Shown piece by piece: positions 1 through 9,886 of a stretch of 64,000 bases of DNA. A program made the position numbers and the translations under genes. Numbering within the stretch: the first letter of the stretch is position 1; the number at the start of each line of letters is the position of its first letter. The notes below the pieces were generated by a model that had not been told where the DNA came from, ran no database searches, and worked only from the letters and a program-made list of their open reading frames with translations. The DNA comes from Nostoc favosum CHAB5714 (GTDB lineage: Bacteria > Cyanobacteriota > Cyanobacteriia > Cyanobacteriales > Nostocaceae): NCBI RefSeq assembly GCF_020829495.1, contig NZ_JAIVFQ010000002.1, positions 62,001-126,000 on the forward strand, read 5' to 3'.

Positions 1-1051
1 CTTGTTCTTGTTCGCCGCGAAATAATCCATCTAGAACTAAATAAGTGAAAAATAACGGCCATTCGCATTCAATATGCTCAAATTGCTTGAGTTCCCACGG
101 TTCGTAGTGTAAGCGCTGATTATCTTCTAAAACGGTTTGGTGTCCATCACGCAGAAAGCGTTTGCAGCCGTATTTACCTGCGAGTTTATTGATAATATCG
201 TTTAAAGTGCGATCGCGTAACTCCAAATCTTCCACTGCAAAGGCAGGATAACTAATAATACTCAACAGCGCCGCATCAATTTCCTTGGAACCAGATTCTC
301 TCGGTAATAAGGATTCTAGGGTAATCCGGGCACGGGCGATTTCATCTGGTAGCACATGAATTACCGATGCTTGACTACCACGCACACCAAACAAATCCAG
401 CCCATTAATAGCTTCTAAAGCAGCTTTTGCCATGCCTACAGAACTGGCATTTAACTCAGCACTACCACGATTAATTTTATTACCACGTTCCCAAATGCCA
501 TAATCTGGTGTGCGGTAAGCTCGTCCAATATAGTAAACTAAATTTTGGACGAAATTCACTTCATCAATCGTATAAATTATTTGTAATCCTGCTGCGGTCA
601 TTTGCGCCAATATCAGCAAAAATATAGATGTGGCATCAAGTTGCAAATGTCCCCATTCATCATCACCAACAACAATGTCACCAGTCGCGGTATTATATTT
701 GGCGTGCAGTCCATCCAGTAGCGACTGAGTATGTTTAAATGTCTCTACTTTATGAGCCTGTCGCATCATCGCAAACAACAACCCGCGCATCAGTTTGATG
801 ACGCTGTGTTCTAATTCATAGGTGCGTCCTTTGTCGTCGTCAATCTTGCGGTATGCAAGTCCTAAACCCCAAACTGCTAAAATGCTGTAAACGTTGTCTC
901 GCACCCAGGCATCAGTATAATCGCCGTGGGCTGTAATCGCTGTACTCGCAGGTAGTAAACCAGTAATCGGATTCTGGCGAGTCAGGATGATCGTTTTGAT
1001 TTGCTGGTAGTAATAGTCTAGACGAGCTAGCAATTTGGTAGATGTTTTCAT
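1..1051 (-). CDS. Glycoside hydrolase family 15 / phosphorylase-kinase-like protein, 5' part only
   Basis: An open frame of 350 codons runs from an ATG at 1051 off the left edge with no stop, so only the N-terminal part is present. It reads [19 protein letters not shown], then [19 protein letters not shown] and later [16 protein letters not shown]. These match the (alpha/alpha)6-barrel N-domain shared by GH15 glucoamylases and eukaryotic phosphorylase kinase alpha/beta subunits. Cyanobacterial members are usually about 1000 residues, so roughly a third is seen. The role is probably in glycogen or other alpha-glucan metabolism, but whether it is an enzyme or a regulator cannot be told here because the catalytic residues lie outside the window. 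It is transcribed leftward from the large spacer at 1052-2833. Confidence 0.8.
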   Translation of the reverse strand, partial: MKTSTKLLARLDYYYQQIKTIILTRQNPITGLLPASTAITAHGDYTDAWVRDNVYSILAVWGLGLAYRKIDDDKGRTYELEHSVIKLMRGLLFAMMRQAHKVETFKHTQSLLDGLHAKYNTATGDIVVGDDEWGHLQLDATSIFLLILAQMTAAGLQIIYTIDEVNFVQNLVYYIGRAYRTPDYGIWERGNKINRGSAELNASSVGMAKAALEAINGLDLFGVRGSQASVIHVLPDEIARARITLESLLPRESGSKEIDAALLSIISYPAFAVEDLELRDRTLNDIINKLAGKYGCKRFLRDGHQTVLEDNQRLHYEPWELKQFEHIECEWPLFFTYLVLDGLFRGEQEQ

Positions 1052-1316
1052 GGTTTGGTTCAGAACAATTTGCAAAATTTGACCCTGTGACTGTCAAGTG
1101 AATTAGCTAAACCAAGCCAGAATAAGTTCTGTAATGGTTGATGGGACAACAGCTAAGGGTGGTGTGAGCTTATTATTATCTCCTGTTAATACGCCTCTGG
1201 GTACTGAATTTTAGCGATCGCAAGCTAAAATATGATATTTGTTCAAACTTCGTTCAGTCTATCGAATTATTTTATACTGAAATATTTTTCAGCCATAATG
1301 AATGATTTTTGTTGAT

Positions 1317-1712
1317 ATAGGAATCATATTTGATTTCTGAAAAAATCTAAGTATTTGTAGGGTGTGTTAGGCGTAAGCCGTAACGTACTAAAAGCTTGAA
1401 ATGGTGCGTTACCCTTGGCTAACACACCCCAGGCCAAGCGCATCTCAAATGCTATTGACATAACCAATATTTTGTGGGTTTTACGTATTTCCGTTCTTTC
1501 AGGCTATTGCAAGACAGGATAATTGTAAATCTAGCGTAACAATTATCTGATCGCATCTTAATAATCCAAGAGGTTAACTCTGGTTAATTTAGCGGTAAAC
1601 GCTTACGGTGCAAGCAACTCACAAATTCATTTTTTTGTCAATGATTGTTAAGATGCGCTGACCTTGTAACACACCCTACGTATATTTCAAAAATCAAATA
1701 CTATTCTTATAG
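1317..1712. repeat. MITE-like element with long imperfect terminal inverted repeats
   Basis: The left arm 1317-1369 and right arm 1667-1712 are imperfect reverse complements. They share ATATTTGATTT and a terminal GTAGGGTGTGTTA/TAACACACCCTAC block. The interior of about 300 bp has no ORF but repeats the motif family 'taacgtac…gcgttac'. This is the structure of a non-autonomous foldback element; no transposase is nearby. Confidence 0.55.
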
Positions 1713-2057
1713 TAGAATTGCATCACTCTTGATGACTGCAAAAGGTGCTGATTGTATTCTTATTTCAAAAGTTTTTCGAGTTAGTTTTAGTGTAGTAGCG
1801 ATCGCAGATAGCTAGCCGTTTCAAGGTGAGCATCTGTCACAGGGTAAGCGCATTTCAAACCCTATTGACAACAAGCTTTTTCAGCATCATTATGATGAGA
1901 TAAACAAGCAGCTAAAATCGTCAACATATAATTGTTATCCATAGCAGCTCGATTGGATTTTTGACGATTACTACGCTTGAACTACGCATTGACAGGAAAA
2001 CCCAAATATGGGGTATGGATTCCAGGGATTAAACCTTGATTTTTCGACCCCTTTTAG

Positions 2058-2086
2058 GCGATGCCTTCGGCGGGCTACGCCTACGC
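2058..2086. repeat. 29-bp dispersed palindromic repeat (GCGATGCC…CTACGCCTACGC type)
   Basis: The unit begins GCGATGCCTTCGGCGGGCTA and ends CGCCTACGC. Close copies of the same length are at 26392-26420, 35168-35196, 44907-44935 and 58074-58102. Variants lie at 29112-29148, 60611 and 60668. This copy is intergenic; those at 26392, 35168 and 29112 lie inside genes. Confidence 0.75.
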
Positions 2087-2638
2087 TATTTATCCCAGGA
2101 TGATTTCTAAAAGCCTGAAACGACGCATTTTCGTTGATACACAAGATAATCAATTTGTACAGTGCGTAAGTCCTATTAACATATTTAATACTAAAATCCG
2201 ATTCTCTCTACATTTATTGGTTAAATATTCTGTATTTTTAGCTACAAAATTATATGCGCTTACCCTGGCTCCAGCCCTGCTTTTATGCAACTTAAATGCA
2301 GATTAGCTTAAAATTCACCTCGAAGGTACAATCAGTAAATCGCAAAGTTTTTCTCAAGAGCGATCGCTAAAGCTCAAACACCTTACCATGACTATGAAGT
2401 GAAACCTGCTAACCCATTTCTGATTCTGCGTCGTCCAGGTGACTATGCATGAAGTTGGTTGATGGCAAAGATTACTTAATAGTGTTGTAAATATTTTAAC
2501 TCTATAAAGTTTGCGAAAAAAATCGTTGATTGGCAAGACACATAGCTTATAGCAATAGTAAAATCTACTTTAAGCTAGACGAAAATTACCTAAATTTCAG
2601 GGTAATTAAGTTAGCTATTAGTGGTAAATATTATAAAT

Positions 2639-2824
2639 ACTGAATGCTAATATTCAGTATCTCCCGGAGAGCGCTATTCCGGGTTAGGATGATGACTAGC
2701 GATGCCTTAATTTAGATATCGATATTGATTTGTTGAAATTTTATGGGCCATAGTCCACCAGATGGCAGTATCAACCTCCTCTGATCTGGCGAGGAAGTCT
2801 CCCAGCGCGGGGGAGACTTAGGAG
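2639..2824 (+). promoter_or_regulatory. Structured 5' leader of mgtE
   Basis: Five stems can be drawn before the mgtE ATG: 2639-2645 with 2652-2658; 2663-2668 with 2678-2683; 2732-2736 with 2771-2775, enclosing 2747-2751 with 2762-2766; and a perfect 9-bp stem 2795-2803 with 2811-2819. The last stem ends one base before the AGGAG ribosome-binding site. Such packing suggests an RNA element that controls access to the start site, possibly sensing Mg2+, the substrate of the transporter. I could not fit it to the M-box consensus, so its class is open. Confidence 0.4.
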
Positions 2825-2833
2825 ATATTTATC

Positions 2834-4186
2834 ATGCTTACACAAGATATTCGTGATTTGCTGACTGATACTACCGATTTAAACCAGTTGAAATGGGATT
2901 TAAATCGCTTGCAACCTGTGGATGTGGGAGACTACATTACACAATTGCCTGAACAACAACGCGCGATCGCATTTCGTTTACTCAACAAAGCTCAGGCAAT
3001 TGATGTATTTGAATATCTGCCCACAGAGGTGCAGGAAGAACTCATTAATTCTCTGCATGATGTCCAGGTAGTACAACTTGTAGAAGCGATGAGTCCCGAC
3101 GAACGGGCAGAATTGTTTGATGAACTACCTGCTGGGGTAATCAAACGGCTATTACAAGAACTGAGTCCAGAACAAAGGCAAGCAACAGCAACGATTCTCG
3201 GCTATCCAGAAGGCACTGCTGGGCGGGTAATGACAACTGAATATGTCCGGTTGCGCCAAGGATTGACAGTAGGTGAAGCCCTAAGCAAAATCCGCCGTCA
3301 GGACGAAGACAAGGAGTCGATTTACTACGCCTACGTCACAGATGACAATCGGACGCTGGTGAGAGTAGTTTCACTGCGCCAATTGCTGTTTACCTTTCCC
3401 GATGTTTTCATCAAGGATATTGCTAGCGATCGCGTCATCAAAGTTAGAACTGAAACCCCCCAAGAAGAAGTGGCGCGAATCATGCAGCGCTACGACTTAA
3501 TCGCTATCCCCGTAGTTGACCGAGAAGACCGATTGGTGGGCATCGTCACCATTGATGATGTCATGGATATTTTGGAAGAAGAAGCCACAGAAGATATTCA
3601 AAAACTGGCGGGTGTCAGTGGTGATGAAGCAGCTTTATCCTCTCCCTTACTCACCATCCGCAACCGCTTACCTTGGCTGTTGGGAATCATGGCAATGTAT
3701 ATTGGTGCAGCTAGTGCGATCGCGCCTTTTCAATCTGTAATTGCCGCAGTGCCAGTTTTAGCAGTAATCATGCCGATTTTTTCTAACACTGGTGGTACTG
3801 TTGGGATTCAATCATTAACGGTGACAATTCGCGGCTTAGGGGTAGGCGAGGTAACACCCAAAGATACCTTGAAAATTCTCCGCAAGGAACTTCTAGCTGG
3901 TTTAGGTACAGCCCTAGCTTTAGCCACAACGATGATCCTGCTTTCCTTAATTTGGGCGCGACCCCAAGAACGATGGGTGGCTTTAATTGCCGGAATGGTA
4001 ATGGCAACTAATACAATTGTGGCTGTTACACTCGGCACTTTACTGCCAATGGCTTTGACACGACTGAAGCTTGACCCTGCTTTAGTTAGTGGCCCTTTAG
4101 TGACTACAATGCTAGATACAATTGGGTTTTTAACATTCCTCAGCCTAATTTCTCTAGCTTTAAACGTTTTGCATTTACCAACTTGA
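2834..4186 (+). CDS. mgtE: Magnesium transporter MgtE
   Basis: A 450-residue inner-membrane Mg2+ channel/transporter. Residues about 1-130 form the helical N domain (repeats such as MSPDERAELFDELP). Residues about 135-260 hold two CBS domains (GRVMTTEYVRLRQ, IPVVDREDRLVGIVTIDDVMD). Residues about 280-450 form five membrane helices with the conserved NTGGTVGIQSLTVTIRGL loop and a C-terminal LVTTMLDTIGFL helix whose Asp corresponds to the pore Asp of the family. In this family the N and CBS domains close the pore when internal Mg2+ is high. Length is normal. The ATG at 2834 has AGGAG ten bases upstream, just after the hairpin of the structured leader. The next gene, pyrB, is functionally unrelated. 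Confidence 0.95.
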   Translation: MLTQDIRDLLTDTTDLNQLKWDLNRLQPVDVGDYITQLPEQQRAIAFRLLNKAQAIDVFEYLPTEVQEELINSLHDVQVVQLVEAMSPDERAELFDELPAGVIKRLLQELSPEQRQATATILGYPEGTAGRVMTTEYVRLRQGLTVGEALSKIRRQDEDKESIYYAYVTDDNRTLVRVVSLRQLLFTFPDVFIKDIASDRVIKVRTETPQEEVARIMQRYDLIAIPVVDREDRLVGIVTIDDVMDILEEEATEDIQKLAGVSGDEAALSSPLLTIRNRLPWLLGIMAMYIGAASAIAPFQSVIAAVPVLAVIMPIFSNTGGTVGIQSLTVTIRGLGVGEVTPKDTLKILRKELLAGLGTALALATTMILLSLIWARPQERWVALIAGMVMATNTIVAVTLGTLLPMALTRLKLDPALVSGPLVTTMLDTIGFLTFLSLISLALNVLHLPT

Positions 4187-4194
4187 AAGGATTG

Positions 4195-4288
4195 GGAATG
4201 GGGCATTGGGCATTGGGCATTGATTATTTCTCCCTTATCTCCCCCAGTCCCCAGTCCCCAATCCCCAGTCCCCAGTCCCCAGTCCCCA
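4195..4288. repeat. Heptamer tandem repeats (GGGCATT and CCCCAGT)
   Basis: About three GGGCATT units (4195-4222) are followed by about six CCCCAGT units (4242-4288), ending just before the pyrB ATG. The array is open in frame with pyrB and would add 24 low-complexity residues if translation began at 4220, which is unlikely. Such heptamer arrays (STRR type) are typical of Nostoc genomes. Confidence 0.7.
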
Positions 4289-4291
4289 AAT

Positions 4292-5344
4292 ATGCCTACT
4301 ACTACCTGGAATCGTCATCACATTCTTTCCCTGGCTGACTTCACTACCACTGAATACAATACAGTTTTGCAAACTGCGGCCAGTTTTCAAGAGGTGCTAT
4401 CACGGCGGACGAAGAAAGTACCAACCTTGCAGGGACAGGTGGTGGCGAATTTATTTTTTGAATCGTCTACCCGCACCCGCAGCAGTTTTGAACTCGCGGC
4501 GAAACGTTTAAGTGCAGATACGCTGAATTTCGCCGCAGCCACATCTTCTATGACTAAGGGAGAAACAATTCTCGACACGGCGAAAACCTATTTGGCGATG
4601 GGAACTGATATAATGGTAGTCCGCCATCGAGAGGCAGGAGTACCAAATGCGATCGCGGCTGAAATGGATCGTCTAGGTGTAAAAGTTGGCGTCCTCAATG
4701 CTGGTGATGGTCAGCATGAGCATCCTTCCCAAGCACTGCTAGACTTATTTACCATTTGTACTCTAATTGACCCAGCTAGTCCTCGACTAGAACTTTTAAA
4801 GGGGAAAAAGATTGCCATTGTTGGGGATATTCTTCATTCTCGCGTGGCGCGATCGAATATCTGGAGTTTAATCGCCAGTGGTGCCGAAGTACATCTCGCA
4901 GCCCCACCCACCCTCTTACCCAAATTATTTGCCGAGTATATCTTGGAAGAGGCAGGAGTGAAGAATCAGCAGTTTATTATCTCCTCATCCCCCACTCCCC
5001 ACTCCCCACTCCCCACTCCCCAACTATTTCTACATTGGCAACTAGAACCAGCTTTGCAAAATGCCGATTTTGTAATGACTTTGCGCCTGCAAAAGGAACG
5101 TATGACGGCTCATTTACTGCCAAGTTTGCGAGAATATCATCAGCTATTTGGCATTACCCGTACAAAGTTACAACTTTGTAAACCTAACGTCAAAGTTTTG
5201 CATCCAGGCCCAGTTAACCGTGGTGTTGAAATTAGTTCTGAATTGATGGATGACCCAGAATTTAGTCTCATTCAATCGCAAGTTACCAGTGGTGTCGCCG
5301 TTCGTATGGCGCTGTTGTATTTATTAGGTAGCGGCAAAGCTTAA
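4292..5344 (+). CDS. pyrB: Aspartate carbamoyltransferase catalytic subunit
   Basis: Condenses carbamoyl phosphate with L-aspartate in de novo pyrimidine synthesis. Visible motifs are the carbamoyl-phosphate site [43 protein letters not shown] and [19 protein letters not shown] start it at the ATG at 4292 ([10 protein letters not shown], 350 residues), because the frame upstream only translates the spacer heptamer repeat. An unusual in-frame low-complexity stretch, [14 protein letters not shown], is encoded by CCCCACT heptamers at 4989-5021. It sits just before the substrate-binding loop and looks like repeat DNA that entered a surface loop. No regulatory pyrI gene is nearby. Confidence 0.93.
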   Translation: MPTTTWNRHHILSLADFTTTEYNTVLQTAASFQEVLSRRTKKVPTLQGQVVANLFFESSTRTRSSFELAAKRLSADTLNFAAATSSMTKGETILDTAKTYLAMGTDIMVVRHREAGVPNAIAAEMDRLGVKVGVLNAGDGQHEHPSQALLDLFTICTLIDPASPRLELLKGKKIAIVGDILHSRVARSNIWSLIASGAEVHLAAPPTLLPKLFAEYILEEAGVKNQQFIISSSPTPHSPLPTPQLFLHWQLEPALQNADFVMTLRLQKERMTAHLLPSLREYHQLFGITRTKLQLCKPNVKVLHPGPVNRGVEISSELMDDPEFSLIQSQVTSGVAVRMALLYLLGSGKA

Positions 5345-5644
5345 TAACAGGATAGACTCAAGCTACATCCTGGCAATACATTTTCACCCGATAGCAGTTT
5401 GGTGATGTCAGATAAGACTTATGCAAAAATTGTCTGAAACTCTTATTCCTTTGCGGTAGCCTGCGGAGTTATTGCTAACAATCTTTTAATATTAGTCCCA
5501 TCGGACTAGCTTACCGAAGAATACCTATTCTCATAGAAATTATGTATTACTCCGATCGCATGAGGACAGTATTCTCAAATTTTGGGACACTGGGAGCGTA
5601 GAAGTCAAGAATTTAATGACTTTTAGAAGTGTCGGAGGTAAATT
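5345..5644. other. Spacer between pyrB and the pentapeptide gene
   Basis: No gene or clear repeat is seen. The right end carries GGAGG at 5634-5638, the ribosome-binding site of the next gene; its promoter must lie in this spacer. Confidence 0.4.
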
Positions 5645-6085
5645 ATGAAAGCAATTTTTTTGACGGCAGCAGCCTTACTCAGCACGCTATCTTTAGCTGC
5701 TCCCCTTTCCGTCAAAGCAGAAAACTCCGCCCCTGTCCGGCGCTTGCTGGAAACTAGAGAATGTTCTGGATGTAATTTAACAGGAGCCAACCTCAAAGGC
5801 GCTCACCTAATAGGTGCTGACCTGAGAAATGCAAATTTGAAGTCTGCTAATCTCGAAGGTGCTAACTTAGAAGGTGCTGATTTAACTGGTGCAAATTTGA
5901 AGTCTGCTAATCTCACAAAAGCATTCGTCAGCGATACTATCTTAAATAATGCTAATCTCACCAACGTTAATTTGAGTAATTCGCGTTTATATAATAGTGA
6001 CGTAGATGGCGCTGTTATGGCTAATATTGATTTAAGCGGTGCTGATGTATTTAATACTGCCATTAGCATTGGTGGTGAATACTAA
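5645..6085 (+). CDS. Secreted pentapeptide-repeat protein
   Basis: A 146-residue protein with a cleavable signal peptide (KAIFLTAAALLSTLSLAAPL…VKA, cut near residue 25). It is followed by about eighteen pentapeptide units of the A(D/N)LXX type (ANLKGAHLIGADLRNANLKS), which fold as a right-handed quadrilateral beta-helix. A CSGC pair lies just ahead of the repeats and might form a disulfide in the periplasm or thylakoid lumen. Pentapeptide proteins are very common in cyanobacteria and mostly of unknown function. GGAGG lies six bases before the ATG. The gene stands alone, convergent with pmbA. Confidence 0.85.
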   Translation: MKAIFLTAAALLSTLSLAAPLSVKAENSAPVRRLLETRECSGCNLTGANLKGAHLIGADLRNANLKSANLEGANLEGADLTGANLKSANLTKAFVSDTILNNANLTNVNLSNSRLYNSDVDGAVMANIDLSGADVFNTAISIGGEY

Positions 6086-6155
6086 TAGTGAATAATGATT
6101 TCAAAGTGATGAGTTAAGAGTTATATTCAACTCCTAACTCTCTACTTTTTAACTT

Positions 6156-7496
6156 TTACTCACCAGTAATCGACAGTTCATTAACCCAGATTTTCGGGCA
6201 AACTCCCCCGGGCGTTAACTCTGGCTCTTTTTCTACATAAATAATTGACTTCAGGACTTCCAAGAAATCGCCAGCAACAGTTGCTGATTCAATACTCGTC
6301 CTGACACCCTTATTCACTAGCCAACCATCAAACGGCAAAGAAAACGAACCTTGCAAGGCTTTAACTCCAGCATGGAGAGCTTGTAAATCATCGATAAAAA
6401 TCACATTTTCAGCAGTTTCTAAACTTAACTCTTCTTCAGGAGTTGCTGTTGACAAAACGTGATAAAAATTGGGACTAACGCTAACTTTTGCACCAATACT
6501 GGCATTACCTGTTGGCTGGGTATTAAACCTTTTCGCAGTGCCTGCACTGTGGAGAAAGCTTGTTAAAATGCCATTTTCAATCAGTGAAACCTGACGAGTA
6601 GGAGTTCCTTCACCATCAAAACTTTCTGCACCAACGTTAGCTGGGTGAAGTGCATCATCAAAAACTGAAAGCAGAGGAGAAGCAATTTGCTTACCTAAAT
6701 CATCAGCAGTAGATAAGCTTTGGTTGTCCAAAATACTTTGAGCGTTGAATAAGTTAGAAAAACCACCTAACAGACTTAAGAAAGCTTCCGGTGAAAAAAC
6801 AACCCGATATTTACCAGTTTTAATTTTTTCATAGTTTAAGTGACTGATAGTTTTATCTGCGGTTTCTTTGATGCAACCATTGATGTCTAGATTATCTAAA
6901 CTATGGTTGATTCTAAAAGCACCTGCACTGCGAGGTTTTTTTCCTTCTTCCTCAGTTTTGCTATAAAGATAAACTGATGCTAAGGAGTGAGATTCAGTTC
7001 TCACGGCACCCTCACTATTGAGATAAAACCTGTCAATATCTCTTTGCGATAACCCATTATAAGGCACACCTTTAATTGCTGGATGAGCTGCTAGTAGTTC
7101 TTTTTCAGCTACCAACAATCTTTCTATGAGTTCAGCAACAGGTGCTTGGGGTGTCTTATCTTGTGGTTTATTTGCAATAGGAGCAGTAGCTTCTGGACTA
7201 AAATCAGGAACATTTTCTTTAACACCAAAAAAACTGGCTTCGTAGGCGGTTTTCAAAGCTAATTCCAGTCCTTTGGGGTCTACATCTGTGGTACTGGTGA
7301 CACCCATTGTATTATCTTCATTCCAGACACGAACAGTAACACCAGAGCGATTTGAGGCTTTGACTTGTTTTGGCTCACCTTGGTCTACTTGTACGCTAGT
7401 ATCATCTACTGTTGAGCCATAAATGTCGAATTTCTTAATACCAAGCTTCTCAGCATTATCCTTGGCAGAATTTGCAATTTCATTGATATTTGGCAT
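6156..7496 (-). CDS. pmbA: TldE/PmbA-family partner subunit of the TldD protease
   Basis: A 446-residue protein of the TldD/PmbA family. It lacks the HExxxH zinc motif, as expected for the TldE (PmbA) subunit, which pairs with metal-bearing TldD to form a chamber-like protease that degrades unfolded peptides. Characteristic parts are the N-terminal IKKFDIYGSTVDDTSVQV strand region and the C-terminal GDFLEVLKSIIYVEKEPE and ELSITGE. It lies downstream of tldD on the same strand with a 252-bp spacer of AT-rich repeats (TTTTGGATTTTGAA type) and a GGGCGGGCGAGACGCCCACCC palindrome, so the two may be co-transcribed. Confidence 0.9.
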   Translation of the reverse strand: MPNINEIANSAKDNAEKLGIKKFDIYGSTVDDTSVQVDQGEPKQVKASNRSGVTVRVWNEDNTMGVTSTTDVDPKGLELALKTAYEASFFGVKENVPDFSPEATAPIANKPQDKTPQAPVAELIERLLVAEKELLAAHPAIKGVPYNGLSQRDIDRFYLNSEGAVRTESHSLASVYLYSKTEEEGKKPRSAGAFRINHSLDNLDINGCIKETADKTISHLNYEKIKTGKYRVVFSPEAFLSLLGGFSNLFNAQSILDNQSLSTADDLGKQIASPLLSVFDDALHPANVGAESFDGEGTPTRQVSLIENGILTSFLHSAGTAKRFNTQPTGNASIGAKVSVSPNFYHVLSTATPEEELSLETAENVIFIDDLQALHAGVKALQGSFSLPFDGWLVNKGVRTSIESATVAGDFLEVLKSIIYVEKEPELTPGGVCPKIWVNELSITGE

Positions 7497-7748
7497 AGTT
7501 CAATTTTGGATTTTGAATTTTAGATTTGAAGCAATTTTATTTTGGATATTAGATTTTGAATTTTGGATGTTAAGCTTTTCCACATAAAATTTGCTTGTAT
7601 TTCTTGGGCGGGCGAGACGCCCACCCTACAACTGAGTATTATGCTAGATGTGGTTTAGCTTATGACTTATATTTGTCTCGTAGCTTTTTATTGACGTAAT
7701 ATCCTGAACATTCACAATCCAAAATCCAAAATCTCAAATCCAAAATTA

Positions 7749-9221
7749 TTATCTTCCACCGACGGTAATAGAATCAACCTTGATGTGGGGTTGTCCTACT
7801 GTGGTGTAAATACTACCACTGACGGAACCACAAAAACCTGGTGCAATTTCCAAATCTTGGGAACACATAGAAATTTTATTCATAATTTCCTTAGCTTCAC
7901 CAATTAGAATTGCTCCCTTTAGCGGTTTGGTGATTTTGCCATTTTCAATCAAATAAGCTTCATCAACACTAAAGTTAAATTGGCCTGTAGCACCAACGCT
8001 TCCGCCACCCATCTTTTTACAGTAAATACCTTTATCAACAGAGGTAAATAAATCATCAATGCTATATTCGCCAGAATCAATATAAGTATTACGCATCCGG
8101 CTAGCAGCAGCATAGGTATAATTTTGGCGGCGTCCACTTCCAGTTCTGGGGTGTCCGGTGCGTGCAGAACCTGTTCTATCTGCTAAGAAGTTTTTGAGAA
8201 TGCCTTTTTCAATTAATAGGGTTCTTTGAGCAGGCATACCTTCGTCATCCATGTCAATTGTTCCGAAGGCATTTTCAGAACGCCCTTCATCCCAGGCTGT
8301 CAAACTTTCGTGGGCAATTTTTTCGCCTTTTTTGTCAGCAAAGGGAGTGGTATTGCGTTCAATTTGAGTGGTTTCTAACAGGTGTCCGCAAGCTTCGTGG
8401 AAGATTACCCCGCCAAAGTGATTGGCCATAATAATCGGGTAAGTACCTGATTCTACGTAATCGGCGTAGAGCATTTTGCCAGCAGATTCTGCTATTTTTT
8501 CGGCGGCTTGTTGAGAATCCCAAGTCCTCAAGAAGTTGGCATCGCTAGTGTTACCAGCGCGTTCACCGATGGAAGCACGATTAGCACCATCAGCACACAA
8601 CAGGTTAAATCCTACTGATTGGGTGAGGCGAATGTCACGGGCAAAAGTGCCGTCACTGGCGGCGATTAAAACTTCTTGCCAATCCCGGAAATAGGTAGCA
8701 CGGCGCGATTGGACGTGGCTAGCTTTTTGCTTCAGGTGGGCAGTACCATCAAGGAGGACTTCTCCCATTTCTCGGATGGAGCTACACACTGGTAGCCAGG
8801 CATCTTTACCTCTTTTGGTGGCGTAATCTCTCAATAATTCTAGGTTGATTTCTGGGATGAAAGCTTTAGCAGTGGGTAGTTGCAATCCCAGGATAGAAAG
8901 ACCTTTTTCTAAAGCTGCTTTCAAACCGGAAAACGAAAGGTCATTGGTGCTGACGTAGCAATCAGCTTTGCCACGAAATACTCTGACTCCCGCGCCTGTA
9001 GACAGACTGGGTGAAATACTGGTGATGGAGTCGTCTTCTGCAAGAGAACTAATATAGTTGCGACGTTCTAAAAATAATTCGATGAAGTCAGCACCTGCGG
9101 CGCGTCCTAGTCCCAGGAGGGTAGCCAGGGGGGCTTCCCAGGTTTCATCGAAACGCTCTGGTGTGGAGGAATATTGCAGGGTGGGAAGTTGATTCGAGAG
9201 AAGTAGCGTACTTGTAAGCAT
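7749..9221 (-). CDS. tldD: TldD-family metalloprotease
   Basis: A 490-residue TldD. The zinc motif HEACGH is at residues 275-280 (His275, Glu276, His280) within [15 protein letters not shown]. The second half carries [22 protein letters not shown] and the C-terminal [19 protein letters not shown]. TldD acts with TldE on short unstructured peptides, and in some bacteria it matures peptide antibiotics. The N-terminus is about 15 residues longer than in E. coli (ATG at 9221). The arrangement tldD then pmbA suggests the two make a working heterodimer. No precursor peptide gene is visible next to them. Confidence 0.93.
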   Translation of the reverse strand: MLTSTLLLSNQLPTLQYSSTPERFDETWEAPLATLLGLGRAAGADFIELFLERRNYISSLAEDDSITSISPSLSTGAGVRVFRGKADCYVSTNDLSFSGLKAALEKGLSILGLQLPTAKAFIPEINLELLRDYATKRGKDAWLPVCSSIREMGEVLLDGTAHLKQKASHVQSRRATYFRDWQEVLIAASDGTFARDIRLTQSVGFNLLCADGANRASIGERAGNTSDANFLRTWDSQQAAEKIAESAGKMLYADYVESGTYPIIMANHFGGVIFHEACGHLLETTQIERNTTPFADKKGEKIAHESLTAWDEGRSENAFGTIDMDDEGMPAQRTLLIEKGILKNFLADRTGSARTGHPRTGSGRRQNYTYAAASRMRNTYIDSGEYSIDDLFTSVDKGIYCKKMGGGSVGATGQFNFSVDEAYLIENGKITKPLKGAILIGEAKEIMNKISMCSQDLEIAPGFCGSVSGSIYTTVGQPHIKVDSITVGGR

Positions 9222-9886
9222 GGGTAGCCTCGTCTGCTGGCGTAGTTCAGAGATTTGACTGAAAAATCCCGGTGTGTTCAGTCTAACAAATCAGTGAAAG
9301 CCAGAGTCGGCAATTAAATAGTAGGGGTTTCCTCACCTGGGAAACTTACTTCCCTCTCTTAAGCGTGAGTGAAATATTGTAAGTAACGCCCTTTGGAGTG
9401 CGATCGCTATCATGTAGAGTTGTTACAATATCTTGTCACTGTTACTGACCTTGGCATGAAGCAAAATATTCAAAATATCTATGGCATAGTTGCACCCTGG
9501 TAATAAGTGAAGAGAATATTTAGAGAATCAGTTGCAATACTGGGTGTAACGTTTTAGACGCAGAGAATGAGCAAATCAGAAAGTGAAAATATTCATACAT
9601 AAATAATTGGAAGGCAGTATAAGACTGTCTTCCAATTTCTTAAACTATAGGAAAGAAGATGCACATATATTGGTAGAAGCAACAATTTCATCAAACTTAT
9701 TTTTGATTTCTGCCTTGCTCGTCCCTAGAATGATACCGTTGATAAATTACCATTTTTACATCCAGTTAATTCTTGGTGAGAGCCTATTCCTTCTCAGGTT
9801 TATTTACGATTTGTTATTTTCAGTGGAATTCTTGCTGTTTCTTGCTGATTGAAAGTCTGACCTAAATTAGCAGCAGTTGGCGCTGG
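9222..9886. other. Spacer with a strong hairpin
   Basis: No convincing protein gene. A TTG-started 81-codon frame at 9607-9852 is hydrophobic but has no ribosome-binding site and begins inside the hairpin, so I do not call it. The spacer holds the hairpin at 9605-9637 and a loose inverted pair GTTGCACCC (about 9489) and GGGTGTAAC (about 9542). Confidence 0.4.
9605..9637. terminator. 13-bp stem-loop, possible terminator or small-RNA end
   Basis: The arms 9605-9617 (AATTGGAAGGCAG) and 9625-9637 (CTGTCTTCCAATT) pair over 13 bp with one G-T wobble around a 7-nt loop. The plus-strand tail is only weakly T-rich (TCTTAAAC). On the minus strand it lies downstream of the GT2 operon, but more than 200 bp after the last gene. 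Confidence 0.35.

Larger units (their letters stand above)
1052..2638. other. Long gene-free spacer with repeats and gene scraps
   Basis: No convincing gene was found. The spacer holds the inverted-repeat element at 1317-1712, a 29-bp palindromic repeat at 2058-2086, and two short protein-like stretches closed by stops. One is on the minus strand around 1860-1985 (…NRAAMDNNYMLTILAACL…), the other on the plus strand around 2345-2451 (…PYHDYEVKPANPFLILRR…). Both lack a start in good context and may be remnants of decayed genes. The promoters of the GH15-like gene and of mgtE should lie at its two ends. Confidence 0.5.

Noticed and set aside
912..1097. 61-codon minus-strand ORF
   Set aside because: It is another frame of the GH15-like gene, whose frame is supported by motifs and stays open to the window edge.
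2061..2306. 81-codon plus-strand ORF
   Set aside because: It starts inside the 29-bp dispersed repeat and runs through AT-rich spacer without recognisable features.
2639..2824. M-box riboswitch call for the mgtE leader
   Set aside because: The conserved M-box blocks could not be found by eye; left as an unclassified leader.
4220..4291. N-terminal extension of PyrB ([13 protein letters not shown])
   Set aside because: It translates the spacer heptamer array; the family N-terminus begins at the ATG at 4292.
9607..9852. Hydrophobic 81-codon ORF
   Set aside because: TTG start inside a hairpin stem, no ribosome-binding site, no family features.
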